A DNA stretch of 64,000 nt from Myxococcus sp. RHSTA-1-4 (GCF_020037125.1 NZ_JAIQDG010000001.1:496001-560000), one strand, 5' to 3'. Numbered from the stretch's first letter, positions 48,601 through 57,334 are shown. A program made the numbers and translations. Notes: generated by a model from the sequence alone, not told the origin.

Positions 48601-50052
48601 GTGCAGGTGGATGCCCGCGCGGCCCCGCGCCGCGGCGATGCCCTCCGACAGCACCTCCAGCACCGACTGGTATTCCTCCCAGGTGAGGTCGCGGTACGGG
48701 TACGCGCGCTGGAAGAGACTGAAGAGGGCGCGCTCGTCCCACTCCTCGCAGGCGCACGCCGCGACAATCTGCTGGGCCAGCACGTCCAGCGGCTTCTGCG
48801 GGATGATGACCGTGTCCAGGTCGCCCTCGCGCACGGCGTTGAGGAGCGCGGCGCACTCCATCAGCTCGTCGCGCGTCATCGCGAAGAGGATGCCCTTGGA
48901 GATGCCGGCCTTGTGGTGGCCCGCGCGGCCCACGCGCTGGAGCAGCACGGAGATGGCGCGCGTGGTGCCGAGCTGCACCACCAGGTCCACGTTGCCCACG
49001 TCGATGCCCAGCTCCAGCGACGCGGTGGCCACCATGGCGCGCAGCTGCCCCGTCTTCAGCTTCTCCTCCGCCGCCAGCCGGATTTCGCGCGACATGCTGC
49101 CGTGGTGGGCCGCCACCAGCCCCTCCCCCAGCCGCTCGCCCAGATCATGCGCCACGCGCTCCGCCATCTTCCGCGTGTTGACGAAGATGAGCGTGGTGCG
49201 GTGCTGGCCCGTCAGCTCCACCAGCCTGTCGTAGACCTGCCCCCACATCTCGTGCGTGGCGAGCGACGACAGCTCCGCGTCCGGAATCTCCAGCGTCAAG
49301 TCCCATGGGCGCAGGTGGCCCACCTCCACGCGCCGGCACTCCCGGTGGGAGGCGCCGGTGAGGAAGGCGGAGATGGCGTCCAGCGGCTTCTGCGTGGCGG
49401 ACAGGCCGATGAGCTGCGGGCGCACCTCGGTGAGCGCCTTGAGCCGCTCCATGGACAGGGCGAAGTGGCTGCCCCGCTTGTCGCGCGCCAGCGCGTGGAT
49501 TTCGTCCACGATGACGGTGCGCACGCCGCGCAGCGTGGCGCGGGCGCGCTCCGCGGTGAGGTAGAGGTAGAAGGACTCCGGCGTGGTGATGAGGATGTGC
49601 GGCGGGCGGCGCACCATCTGCGAGCGCTCGGAGGCGGGCGTGTCCCCGCTGCGCACCTGCACGCGCAACTCCCTCGGCTGGTAGCCCTCCGCGCGGGCGC
49701 GGGCGAGCAATTCCTCCAGCGGCTGGAGCAGGTTCTTCTGCACGTCGTTGCCCAGCGCCTTGAGGGGCGACACGTAGAGCACCTGGGTGCGGTCCTCCAG
49801 CGTCCCCTCCAGCGCGAGCCGGAAGAGGGAGTCCAGCGCGGCGAGGAAGGCGGTGAGCGTCTTGCCGCTGCCCGTGGGCGCGGCGATGAGCACGTCGTGG
49901 CCGGCCTGGATGAGCGGCCAGCCCTCCACCTGCGGCCGGCTGGGCTCGCCCAGCCGCTCGGCGAACCAGCGCCGCACCACCGGGTGGAACGGGGCCAGCG
50001 CGGGATGCGCCGCGCACTCGGCGGCGAAGTCGAGGCTGATCTGCGGGGCCAT
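45700..50052 (-). CDS. lhr: Lhr-type large DEAD/DEAH helicase
   Basis: A 1450-residue superfamily 2 helicase. ATG 50052 is preceded by GGAGAGG at 5 nt. Motif I is A58-P-T-G-S-G-K-T65, motif II is D-E-I-H, and motif VI has R-V-G-R-A-G-H. After the RecA domains come the winged-helix and Lhr-specific beta-barrel regions and a C-terminal extension like that of full-length bacterial Lhr (about 1500 residues). Lhr proteins are 3'-5' DNA/RNA-DNA helicases linked to DNA repair. In this protein the tail beyond about 1200 is rich in Pro and Arg linkers. It is divergent from the PAS-only gene. Confidence 0.9.
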   Translation of the reverse strand: MAPQISLDFAAECAAHPALAPFHPVVRRWFAERLGEPSRPQVEGWPLIQAGHDVLIAAPTGSGKTLTAFLAALDSLFRLALEGTLEDRTQVLYVSPLKALGNDVQKNLLQPLEELLARARAEGYQPRELRVQVRSGDTPASERSQMVRRPPHILITTPESFYLYLTAERARATLRGVRTVIVDEIHALARDKRGSHFALSMERLKALTEVRPQLIGLSATQKPLDAISAFLTGASHRECRRVEVGHLRPWDLTLEIPDAELSSLATHEMWGQVYDRLVELTGQHRTTLIFVNTRKMAERVAHDLGERLGEGLVAAHHGSMSREIRLAAEEKLKTGQLRAMVATASLELGIDVGNVDLVVQLGTTRAISVLLQRVGRAGHHKAGISKGILFAMTRDELMECAALLNAVREGDLDTVIIPQKPLDVLAQQIVAACACEEWDERALFSLFQRAYPYRDLTWEEYQSVLEVLSEGIAAARGRAGIHLHRDRVNQRLKGRRGVRITALTNGGAIPDTFTFSVTAEPEGKVVGTLDEDFAVESSPGDIFLLGSTAWRIQRVMGSTVVVEDAKGAPPNVPFWRGEAPGRTDELSAQVGRLREELLKREDAAGFLEKELRMPPPAVDALMGYLRLGQKMLGAVPSHTTVVAERFFDEAGGMQLIIHAPFGSRINRAWGMALRKRFCRSFDFELQAAATEDGILLSLGEQHSFPLADIFDFLHPDNVEEVLVQAVLQAPIFGTRFRWVATRALALHRMMGGKRVAPNLQRARSEDLLAAVFPAQVGCQDNHGGADLELPDHPLVKQTMDDCLREAMDIEGLREVLRRMRDGRIRLEARDVPEPSVFSHAMIHSQPYTFLDDAPAEERRVRNVALRRAMPAEDAAAFGALDAAAITTVVEDAAPPLRDEDELHDVLLQWVLVHAHEVPRGLEAPLLEQGRVAWLELPAGRFLVSAERGSALRALFPDAVTQPPLPVLAHDRPVERDAAVLQVVRGRMEMLGPTTVEELARLTVLDEGEVNIALHTLESQGSVLRGRFRPLESPPAPGETPPLEWCDRRLLQRIHRLTVGRLRREIEPLSAQDFMRFLFRWHHLEDVDALRGSTGLLKAVRLLQGYEAPASAWERFLLPARMRGYTPDMLERACYSGEVAWGRLTMKDAKPAPGPRRGAPVTPPEPEAAPPPRSRASPTRNAPLTFVLREDLEWMLTSARPHAVLADGDVWTPPDLSAAAKDVVAVLERRGACFFQDLVTRARRLPAEVEDALWELVARGLVTADAVQNLRVLQSPAHRKRQKLLQRGGPGRWSLLAPAEPKPADEVMESLARLFLQRYGIVWRDLVMREALAPTWRELLFVYRRMEARGEVRGGRFVAGFVGEQFALPEAVDMARAVRRQAPSGVRVQLSGVDPLNLTGVVTPGPRVPAMPGNVVTYVDGVPRDVDALEDEPDGNVGEDTDGGSGEVMAS

Positions 50053-50264
50053 GCGTACCTCTCCAGAAAGAGCCTGAACACAGGTGCAGCCCCGCGTCAA
50101 CGCGTGCCCATCACCCCACGGACCTACGTACCAACCCCATCCCAAGCCCCCGCGAACCCTCGACACACATTCCCCGGTGTCACCTACTCTCCATGTACGG
50201 CGACGCGGTGCGGCGGCGCGCGGGCATCCAGCGCATTCTGTAGACGCCCCCTGCCCCCTCCGCC

Positions 50265-51755
50265 ATGGACTCGACGCCCAGCCGATTCACGCTCGAAGCA
50301 CTCAATCCGGATGGGTTCCTCGCCCTCCGTCCCCTCGGAGGCAGCGCCGAGGCGCCCGGCGACTTCCTCTGCGACTACGCGAACCCCGCCGCGGAGATGC
50401 TGCTGGGCCCCGGACTCACGGGCCAGCCGCTGCTGGCCACACGGCCCGCGCTGGCCGGCATGCACGCGCCGTGGACCGCCACCATGGCCACCGGCCAGCG
50501 CACCGAGCACGCCTTCTCCTGGGGCGGGGGTGAGGCGGCACGCCAGATGCGAGCACGGGCCGCGCGCATGGAGGACGGCCGCCTGGCCGTGTGGCTGGCG
50601 GACATCACCGAGGAGGCGCGCTTCGTCGTGGAGGCAGAGGCCTTCGAGGAGCGGATGAGCGCCTACGTGGAGTGCATGCCGGATGCCTTCCTCGCGCTGG
50701 ATGGCGGCTTCCGGGTCCGCCACGCCAACCGCGCCGCGGAGAAGCTGCTGGGACAGAGCCGGGAGGAGCTGCTGGGCCGTGTGCTGTGGGACGCCTACGG
50801 CGACGAGCCCGAGTCCGCGCTGCGCCGCCAGCTCCAGCGCGCGCTGAGCACCGGGCGCACCGTGGAGTTCGAGGAGTGTCTCTCCACGCCCCAGCTCCAC
50901 TTCCGCGTGACGGCGGTGCCCTCGCCCGGCGGGCTGCTGGTGTACCTGGCCGACATCACCCAGCGCCGGCGCTCCGAGGACTCCCTGCGGCGCACCAGCG
51001 CGCTCTTCAACGCCGTGCTCCAGGGCTGCACGGACGCCATCTACACGAAGGACCTGGCGGGCCGGTACACGCGCATCAACGCGGCCGGCGCGCGGCTGAT
51101 GGGCAGGCCCGCGGAGGAGATGCTGGGCCACACGGACGCGGAGCTGTGGCCGGAGGAGGCGCGCACCACGGCCTCGCACGACCGCGAGGTGCTGGCCTTC
51201 CGGCAGACGTTCACCTACGAGGAGGTGCAGCAGCGAGGCCCCAAGCCGCGAGTGTGGCTGTCCACCAAGGGCGTGCTGAAGGACGACTCGGGCGCGGTGT
51301 TCGGCCTGTTCGGCATCAGCCGCGACATCACCGAGCGCAAGGCCATGGAGGAGGCGCTGCGGCGCAACGAGGCGCGGATGATTCAGGCGCTGTCCGCCGC
51401 GTCGCTGACGCTCTTCGACCTGCGGCTGCCGGAGGGGCTGCTGCACTGGGAGCGCAACGCGGCGACCCACTTCGGACAGGCGGAGCTGCCGGCGGAGGAG
51501 CCGCTGGGGACCTTCCTCTCCCGCGTGCACCCGGAGGACCGGCTGGGCGTGGCGGAGCGGCTGGCCCGCTGCACCGAGGCCCCGGGCGAGGTGGTGCTGG
51601 ACTACCGCGTGGTGTTGGCCGGCGGGCAGGTGCGGCGGCACGCGCTGCGGGCCCGCTCTCGCGCGGAGGACGGGAGAATCGGCCGCGTCCTGGGCGTGCT
51701 GGCGGACATCACCCACCGGCAGCCCGGGCCCAGCGGCGTCATCCAGGCCGCGTGA
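50265..51755 (+). CDS. Multi-PAS protein without output domain
   Basis: A 496-residue protein made almost entirely of PAS domains: a divergent one at about 1-120, clear ones at about 130-235 (D-A-F-L-A-L-D-G-G-F) and 250-370 (D-A-I-Y-T-K-D-L-A-G-R-Y-T-R-I-N), and a PAS_3-like one at about 375-490 ending A-D-I-T-H. No HisKA, HATPase, GGDEF, HTH or other output module follows; the protein simply ends after a PAC motif. It might be a truncated kinase or a stand-alone sensor that works by binding partners. The frame is intact and the stop is followed by a GC hairpin. Confidence 0.8.
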   Translation: MDSTPSRFTLEALNPDGFLALRPLGGSAEAPGDFLCDYANPAAEMLLGPGLTGQPLLATRPALAGMHAPWTATMATGQRTEHAFSWGGGEAARQMRARAARMEDGRLAVWLADITEEARFVVEAEAFEERMSAYVECMPDAFLALDGGFRVRHANRAAEKLLGQSREELLGRVLWDAYGDEPESALRRQLQRALSTGRTVEFEECLSTPQLHFRVTAVPSPGGLLVYLADITQRRRSEDSLRRTSALFNAVLQGCTDAIYTKDLAGRYTRINAAGARLMGRPAEEMLGHTDAELWPEEARTTASHDREVLAFRQTFTYEEVQQRGPKPRVWLSTKGVLKDDSGAVFGLFGISRDITERKAMEEALRRNEARMIQALSAASLTLFDLRLPEGLLHWERNAATHFGQAELPAEEPLGTFLSRVHPEDRLGVAERLARCTEAPGEVVLDYRVVLAGGQVRRHALRARSRAEDGRIGRVLGVLADITHRQPGPSGVIQAA

Positions 51756-51765
51756 GACACCGTCA

Positions 51766-51781
51766 CGCGCCCGGGGGCGCG
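51766..51781. terminator. GC-rich hairpin after the PAS-only gene
   Basis: CGCGCCC-GG-GGGCGCG is a perfect inverted repeat 10 bp after the stop at 51755. The loop would effectively open to about 6 nt. There is no T-run. It is a plausible terminator that separates the PAS gene from the downstream operon. Confidence 0.4.
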
Positions 51782-51885
51782 CCCCGGCTGAGCCTTGCTG
51801 AACCCAGCACGGCGTCATGCTGGTTTACTACCCTACACGTCATATCTCCAAACACCTCCGCTACCGCTTCGGGTAGAGTCGGGCC

Positions 51886-52785
51886 GTGGCCAAGAAACGT
51901 CCGAACCGGTCAGCCCGTCCTCGCACTTCGAAAACGAAGACTCCCGCCAAACGGCGGACGTCTTCCCGACGCCAGGCCATCTCTCCGGACACAGCCAGGC
52001 TCGCACGGCGCATCGCGGAGTCCGTTCCGTTCGTCCACTTTCCATCGCAGACCCTCTTCCCCACCTTCCTGCACTGGCAGAGGCTCAGGAGCAGGAAGGA
52101 CCTGGGTGAGGCTCAACCCCTGGGAGACTTCGAGCAACTGCGCTGGGGGCACGTCTTCGCATACGCGGGGCCCTCCTGTTATCGGAGCAACGACAGCATT
52201 GGAGACGCGGCCGTTTATTTCCTGCCGTCACTCGACACCGTGCAGTCCGGAGCCATCGCGCCGTTCGACTCGGGCTCCCTCGAGGATCCCCACCCGAGAC
52301 TCCAGCCCTGGGTCAGCCGGACGCTCAGGGCTCGCTGGCAGTTCGTGCAGAAATCCTCGATGCCTCTCTCCGGATGGCGCGTCAGGTTCGAGAAATGGCT
52401 CCTCCACTGCTACGTCATGCCGGACCGCTACCTGGACTCGTCGGCTGACCGCTACGCAGCGGGGGTTCCGGACCGGCTGCGTCCGCCCTCGCTCCTCCAG
52501 CACAACGGTCCTCGTGGACGCGCCACCTACGGAGAGGGCCAGTGCGGAGACCGGCGTGCCTGGACGTGGGAGGCACGCTTCGAGCAACCCGTGCCTTTTG
52601 TCCGGCTCCAGGCACTGCATCTGGCCCGGGACCGGGTCCGCGCCGCCGTGCTGGAGGTGAGCCGGTTGCGTTTTGACTCCCACCCCTCCATCACCATCAA
52701 GGCACTGCCCTGGGGGAAAGATGCCTCCGCTGATACCCTCTACGAGGACTCCGGCCGCGTTCTTCGCGAGTTGATTGGACTATGA
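51886..52785 (+). CDS. Unrecognised protein, first gene of KaiC-like triad
   Basis: A 299-residue protein from GTG 51886. The first 35 residues are strongly basic (Lys/Arg/Thr/Ser-rich), like a nucleic-acid-binding or disordered tail. The body has conserved-looking blocks G-D-A-A-V-Y-F-L-P and A-P-F-D-S-G-S-L (about 105-135) and a Trp/Arg-rich middle, with R-A-A-V-L-E-V near the end. I know no family that fits. The ATGA overlap with the next gene ties it to the operon. Codon use is less GC-biased than in housekeeping neighbours, suggesting an accessory gene. The block patterns hint at an enzyme, but none can be named. Confidence 0.65.
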   Translation: MAKKRPNRSARPRTSKTKTPAKRRTSSRRQAISPDTARLARRIAESVPFVHFPSQTLFPTFLHWQRLRSRKDLGEAQPLGDFEQLRWGHVFAYAGPSCYRSNDSIGDAAVYFLPSLDTVQSGAIAPFDSGSLEDPHPRLQPWVSRTLRARWQFVQKSSMPLSGWRVRFEKWLLHCYVMPDRYLDSSADRYAAGVPDRLRPPSLLQHNGPRGRATYGEGQCGDRRAWTWEARFEQPVPFVRLQALHLARDRVRAAVLEVSRLRFDSHPSITIKALPWGKDASADTLYEDSGRVLRELIGL

Positions 52786-53669
52786 GCAAGCCCTCATCCA
52801 ACAAGCCGTACCCGGTGACGCTGTCTCATGAAGGCGAGATTCCGGGAGTCCAAGTCGTCGGATTTCATGGGGAGGTGGATGCCGGGGACACGCCTGCTCG
52901 GCGGGCCGCCATCCTGGTGGATGCGGAAGGCTGGCTCGTGCGGATACTCCCCTTCAGCGATGCACCCGAGCGGGAGCCCGGCGAGGAGCGACCCGCGCGA
53001 ATCCGGCTCGAGCGCGGCCCGCTCCGAGTCGATGCCGAGGGCCCTCTTCCGGGAGTCGGCACACGCCTCGGCCCATGGCCGGCCCGCCTGGGGTACACGG
53101 TGGTGCTGCTGGGCCAGACCGAGCTGCGCGCGGCGGCGCGGCTCGCGGCCCACGCCCCCGCGGACGAGTCCGGCCCAACGCGGCTCATCCAGTGGCTGGC
53201 CCAGGGACGCCCCGCTCCTGCTCCGGAGTGGACCGCGCAACTGAACGGGCTGGTGGCCTGGTACTGCCCGGAAAGGGAGGCCCATGCACTCTGGCTGTCC
53301 ATCCTCCGGGAGGCGAGGCTCGCGGCGCTCCAGTCCTTCGGTGGGAGCCCCCAGCTCCTGGAAGAGGCGGCATGGTGGCTCTCACGAACCGCGCTTTCCG
53401 ATGATGACCTCTACCTCTCAGCGGCGTGCCTGAAACATGCGGGCTCGCCTCATGCGGAGGCCATGCTGCAGGCCATGATGGAAACGCCTCCCGCCCCAGG
53501 GGAGCTGCAGAAACGCATGACGGAACAGCTCCTGTTCCTGGATGCCGAGGCCAGGCTCGCCTCCCGTCCAGAAGAAGGAACGGGCCCCGGTGCCTCCCAG
53601 CCGCTTGACGTAGAACTGTCCCGCACGCGAAGCAGGGTCCGCCAGGGCGCCCTCATCCAGGCACGATGA
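52782..53669 (+). CDS. Unrecognised protein, second gene of KaiC-like triad
   Basis: A 295-residue cytosolic protein. The N-terminal 120 residues look beta-rich with V-V-G-F-H-G-E-V and W-L-V-R-I-L-P. The second half is helical (about 140-250) with repeats of Leu/Ala, resembling a helical-repeat scaffold. No catalytic motif is visible. Both ends overlap neighbours by ATGA, giving strict coupling to the upstream protein and the downstream ATPase. It probably serves as adaptor or regulator of the ATPase; that is inference from context. Confidence 0.6.
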   Translation: MSKPSSNKPYPVTLSHEGEIPGVQVVGFHGEVDAGDTPARRAAILVDAEGWLVRILPFSDAPEREPGEERPARIRLERGPLRVDAEGPLPGVGTRLGPWPARLGYTVVLLGQTELRAAARLAAHAPADESGPTRLIQWLAQGRPAPAPEWTAQLNGLVAWYCPEREAHALWLSILREARLAALQSFGGSPQLLEEAAWWLSRTALSDDDLYLSAACLKHAGSPHAEAMLQAMMETPPAPGELQKRMTEQLLFLDAEARLASRPEEGTGPGASQPLDVELSRTRSRVRQGALIQAR

Positions 53670-55180
53670 ACTCCCAGCTCATCACGGTCGACATCCCCGG
53701 ATTGGACCTTGCGCTCGGCGGCGGCATCTGGGCCGTCCGCCGCATGCCCGAGGCGAACGCGAGCGCGACGTTGCTCCTCCGCGGCCCTCCTGGCTCCGGC
53801 AAGACGGCTTTCGGAACACAGCTCGCGGCGGCGCTGGGACTCGCGCTCGGGGGAGATGCCGCCTACGGGTGCGTGGAACTTCTCCCCGTCGAGCTCCAGG
53901 CCCAGTACGCCAACCTCCAGCTCGAAAGGGCTCGCGCGAAGGTCGTGATTCCCCCATTCCAGAAGGGGGCCCCTGCTGGAGACACCGGATGCCGCATCTT
54001 CGCCGGCTTGTTGGACCTGGGCGCTTCCGGCCAGGAGCAGACACGGCTCGGTCCAGCCATCCACGCCCTCCTCGATGAGGTCTCCCGAGCCGGGGGCCGC
54101 CCTCGGGTGCTGGTCATCGACTCGCTCTCGGAGGGGTACGGGCTTGGCGGTTCGGCACCGCGGCTGCTTGCCGATGCCCTGTCCAAGCTCGCCGCGGAAC
54201 TGGGGCTGATACTCGTGCTCTTGGAAGAGGCCATCGACTCACGGCCCTCAACCTGGAGCTTCACGTCGGATGTGGTTCTGGAGCTGGCAAGTGGCGAGGA
54301 GGACCGCTCTCCCGGTTCACCCGCACCTTTCGAGCGCCGGGTGACCGTCACGAAGAATCGCTTCGGTCCTTCCGATGCGGGGCCCCATCGCTTCGAGTTC
54401 CTGCCCTCGGGACTGCGGCTCTTTCCCCGTCCCACCGCGTACCTGGCGACCTGGGCGGAAAGACTCCTGAAGCTCGAGGTGCTTCAGGAAGAGATAGCGC
54501 CGCAGAGTTGGGTGGCTGCGCCGGAAGTGCGCCAGCCCGACTGGCCAGACATCCGTGATTGCGTCATCGCAGTCCATGGTCCCGAGGCCCACGTTGTCCA
54601 TCAAGTCTCTGGGATGTTGGGCAGTGAGGAGCCTGGAGGCAATCCCTACCCCGGCATCATTCTCTTCATTGATTTCTTGCGACAAATGGGCAGGAGGCGT
54701 GAGGAAGAATTTTACGATGAGGGGACGTGGGTCATCGGCGCTGGCAATCCCTACCTCAGCGGCCACCGGCTGCTCGCCATGGTTCGAGACAGCCTCGACA
54801 GGTTCCGAGGCAACGAGCCTGTCATCGGCAAGGTTCTCATAGGGGACCTGCGCTCTCTTCGCAGCTTCTGGAATCCCGAGGGGCTGCGACGCGCAATCGC
54901 GGTCATTACGGCCCTCTTCCGTCAGGCACGCATTCCAGTCGTACTCTTCGAAACAACCGCACCCCGGCAGATTGAGCAAATACAGCCAGTCGGCGACATC
55001 TTCTCCCAATCTCACATCGTGGAGACGGGCCATCCCGAGCCTCATGCCGTGGACTTCGCGGACATCGTGGTTGACCTGCTCCCCATGCGGCTATCGGGTC
55101 GCGTGACACCGCTGGCCCGTATCACCGATGTACGGACGGGACGCCAGCACGCATGGAACCCCTTCGCGGAAGATGAGTAG
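53666..55180 (+). CDS. KaiC-like RecA-fold ATPase
   Basis: A 504-residue protein. The N-terminal half is a KaiC/RadA-type RecA domain: I-P-G-L-D-L-A-L-G-G-G (11-20), Walker A G40-P-P-G-S-G-K-T47 and Walker B V-L-V-I-D-S-L-S near 150. The C-terminal half (about 290-504) repeats RecA-like strands (G-I-I-L-F-I-D-F, V-L-I-G-D-L-R-S) but has no Walker A, so only one site should hydrolyse ATP. It is the last gene of a three-gene operon. KaiC-like proteins act as ATP-driven switches or oligomeric rings; the target here is unknown. Confidence 0.8.
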   Translation: MNSQLITVDIPGLDLALGGGIWAVRRMPEANASATLLLRGPPGSGKTAFGTQLAAALGLALGGDAAYGCVELLPVELQAQYANLQLERARAKVVIPPFQKGAPAGDTGCRIFAGLLDLGASGQEQTRLGPAIHALLDEVSRAGGRPRVLVIDSLSEGYGLGGSAPRLLADALSKLAAELGLILVLLEEAIDSRPSTWSFTSDVVLELASGEEDRSPGSPAPFERRVTVTKNRFGPSDAGPHRFEFLPSGLRLFPRPTAYLATWAERLLKLEVLQEEIAPQSWVAAPEVRQPDWPDIRDCVIAVHGPEAHVVHQVSGMLGSEEPGGNPYPGIILFIDFLRQMGRRREEEFYDEGTWVIGAGNPYLSGHRLLAMVRDSLDRFRGNEPVIGKVLIGDLRSLRSFWNPEGLRRAIAVITALFRQARIPVVLFETTAPRQIEQIQPVGDIFSQSHIVETGHPEPHAVDFADIVVDLLPMRLSGRVTPLARITDVRTGRQHAWNPFAEDE

Positions 55181-55213
55181 GAGCGTCCAAGCTGAAGCTC
55201 CGCACCCGCGAGC

Positions 55214-55807
55214 TCAGGCGCCATGGCCGGCCGCGGCGGGCGGGCTCCGCGCCGCGCCGCGCGCCCACGTGAGGCGGAAGGTGGCGGCGGTGCCGTCGAA
55301 GGCGATGGGCCGCACCTTCACCTGCCCCGCACCGGCGGAGCGCAGCGTCTCCGCGAGGAAGCCGGCGGCGAAGTACGGGTTGTCCGCCATGACGTCCTTC
55401 ATCCACAGCGTGGCGGAGTCCTGCGTGGACTCCTCCACGCGCACCTCGTTGAAGTTGTTGCCGGCCCGCACGTTGTAGGGCACCCGCTCCAGCGTGCGGC
55501 GCGGCCCCAACTGGGTGACGAGCGCCATGCTGGCCCGGCCCACCGAGGTCTGCCGGAAGCCTTGCAGGTAGCGCGCGCCCAATTCGACGCAGGCCTCGTG
55601 CGCAGGCAGGTCCGTGTAGACGTCCCGCGCGGCCACACGCAGGAAGCCGCGCCACTGCTCCACCGTGTAGTGCGGGCGCAGCGGCTCCGACAGGTCCAGA
55701 CCCGCGGCCTTCAGGGCCTGGCGGCCTTCACGGGTGAGGTGCGGCCCCAGGGCGCGCACGAAGAGGGCTTCCACGGACTGGGCGAAGATGAGCTTCTCGG
55801 ACGGCAT
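55214..55807 (-). CDS. DUF2378 family protein (myxobacterial paralogous family)
   Basis: A 197-residue protein beginning M-P-S-E-K-L-I-F-A-Q-S-V-E-A-L-F, the hallmark start of DUF2378, a family with many copies in myxobacteria and almost none elsewhere. Later conserved points are L-G-P-R-R-T-L and N-F-N-E-V. The function is unknown; a heme- or ligand-binding sensory role has been suggested by fold, but I cannot support it from sequence. It lies 66 bp downstream of a hybrid kinase gene on the same strand, so it may be co-transcribed with it. Confidence 0.85.
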   Translation of the reverse strand: MPSEKLIFAQSVEALFVRALGPHLTREGRQALKAAGLDLSEPLRPHYTVEQWRGFLRVAARDVYTDLPAHEACVELGARYLQGFRQTSVGRASMALVTQLGPRRTLERVPYNVRAGNNFNEVRVEESTQDSATLWMKDVMADNPYFAAGFLAETLRSAGAGQVKVRPIAFDGTAATFRLTWARGAARSPPAAAGHGA

Positions 55808-55873
55808 GACCGAAAGCTGGCAACACCACCGTCCAGCGGCGAGGGCCGACGCACCGCATCCGTCCGCTGGTCA

Positions 55874-57334
55874 TCACCGCGGCAGGTGCACGGTGAACGT
55901 GGTGCCACCCGGAGCGCTGGAGGCGACCTCCACGTCGCCTCCGTGCCCCCGGACAATCTGATGGGTGATGTACAGACCCAGGCCCAGCCCCGAACCCGAG
56001 CCCCCTTCCGGCCGGGCGCGCTTGCCCCGCCTCCAGGCGCTGAAGACGTGGGGCAGCTCCTCGGCGGGGATGGGCGCCCCCTGGTTGTGCACGCGCAGCA
56101 CCGCGCCCCGAGGGCCGCCCTCGGCGTGCACGTGCACGGCGGTGTCCGGCGGGCTGTACTTCAGCGCGTTGGCCAGCAGGTTGCCCAGGGCCTGCTCCAG
56201 CCGGTCCGCGTCCCAGTCGCCCCGGCCGTCTCCCCGCACCTCGAGCCGCACCTCCCGCCCGGGGTGGCTGGCGCGCAGCTCCTCCACGGTGCGGCGCACG
56301 GCATCGAACAAATCCCCCGGCGCGCGCATCACGGGGATGCCACCGCCCAGCCTCGCGCGCGCGAAGTCCAGGAGCTGACGAATCATCCGGTCCATCCGCT
56401 CCGCGCTGGTGAGGATGCGGGCGGTGAGGCTGGCCTGGCGCTCGTCCAGCCCGCCCCGGCGCTGGAGCTGCTGGGCGGAGATGGACAGGGCGTTGAGCGG
56501 GTTGCGCAGGTCATGCCCCAGCATGCCGATGAACTGCTCGCGGAACTCCTCCGCGCTGCGCTCCTCGGTGACGTCGCGCGAGGAGGCCATCACCGCCATC
56601 ACCCGTCCGTCGGGCGCCACCGCGGGTGACACCACGAAGGCGTAGTGCCGGGGCCCCCGGTCCGAGGAGACGTTGATGCCGCCCCGCTGCACCTGGCCCG
56701 TGCGCAGCGCCACCTCCACGAGGCGGATGTAGGGCTCCATCGAGGGGTCCTCGGCGGCCATCTGCGCCAGCGTCTTCCCCACGCCGTGCACACCGTGGCT
56801 GCCGCGCGCCGCGCAGAGGGCCTGGTTGACGTAGATGACGCGCCCGGCGCCGTCATAGAGGGCGATGGGCTCCGCCGCGCTGGAGATGGCCAGCTCCAGC
56901 AGCCGGCGCTGATGCTCCACCTCGCGGGACAGCGCCTGGACCTCGCGCTCCGCCTTGCGCAGCCGCAGGAGCGCGTGCACCTGGGCGACCAGCTCCTGCG
57001 GGTCCACCGGGGCCACTAGGTAGCCGTCCGCGCCATGCTCCAGGCCCTGCGCCCGGTCGCCCGGCCCCACGGCCTGCGCGGACAGGTGCAGCACCAGCAC
57101 GTTCTGGGTGCGCGGCGCGGCCTTCAGCCGCCGGCAGACCTCCAGCCCGCTGATGTCCGGCAGCCGCACGTCGAGGATGACCAGGTCCGTGAGCTCGTCC
57201 GCCAGCGCGAGCGCTTCATTCCCGGACGAGGCCTCCACCACGCGGAAGCCGGCCAGCCCCAGCACGCGCGAAGTCACGTACCGGCTGGCGACGTCGTCAT
57301 TGACGTTGAGGATGACGGCGGGCTTGGAAGTCAT
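55874..57334 (-). CDS. Receiver-PAS-histidine kinase hybrid
   Basis: A 486-residue cytosolic protein. Order: receiver (about 1-125; N-V-N-D-D, phospho-acceptor Asp in V-I-L-D-V-R-L-P, and a Val-Ala-Pro sequence, V-A-P-V-D, where the conserved Lys-Pro is usual, so the Lys seems to be missing), a short coiled coil, PAS (about 150-265), HisKA H-box L-G-H-D-L-R-N-P-L and HATPase with N-A-L-K-Y-S-P and G-L-G-L-G-L-Y. The domain layout and H-box resemble those of the kinase at 10579-12036. DUF2378 lies directly downstream. Confidence 0.87.
   Translation of the reverse strand: MTSKPAVILNVNDDVASRYVTSRVLGLAGFRVVEASSGNEALALADELTDLVILDVRLPDISGLEVCRRLKAAPRTQNVLVLHLSAQAVGPGDRAQGLEHGADGYLVAPVDPQELVAQVHALLRLRKAEREVQALSREVEHQRRLLELAISSAAEPIALYDGAGRVIYVNQALCAARGSHGVHGVGKTLAQMAAEDPSMEPYIRLVEVALRTGQVQRGGINVSSDRGPRHYAFVVSPAVAPDGRVMAVMASSRDVTEERSAEEFREQFIGMLGHDLRNPLNALSISAQQLQRRGGLDERQASLTARILTSAERMDRMIRQLLDFARARLGGGIPVMRAPGDLFDAVRRTVEELRASHPGREVRLEVRGDGRGDWDADRLEQALGNLLANALKYSPPDTAVHVHAEGGPRGAVLRVHNQGAPIPAEELPHVFSAWRRGKRARPEGGSGSGLGLGLYITHQIVRGHGGDVEVASSAPGGTTFTVHLPR

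Noticed and set aside
46222..50658. A 1478-residue plus-strand frame opposite the Lhr-type helicase
   Set aside because: It is Arg/His/Gln-rich antisense sequence that also runs into the PAS gene in a different frame; the helicase motifs lie on the minus strand.
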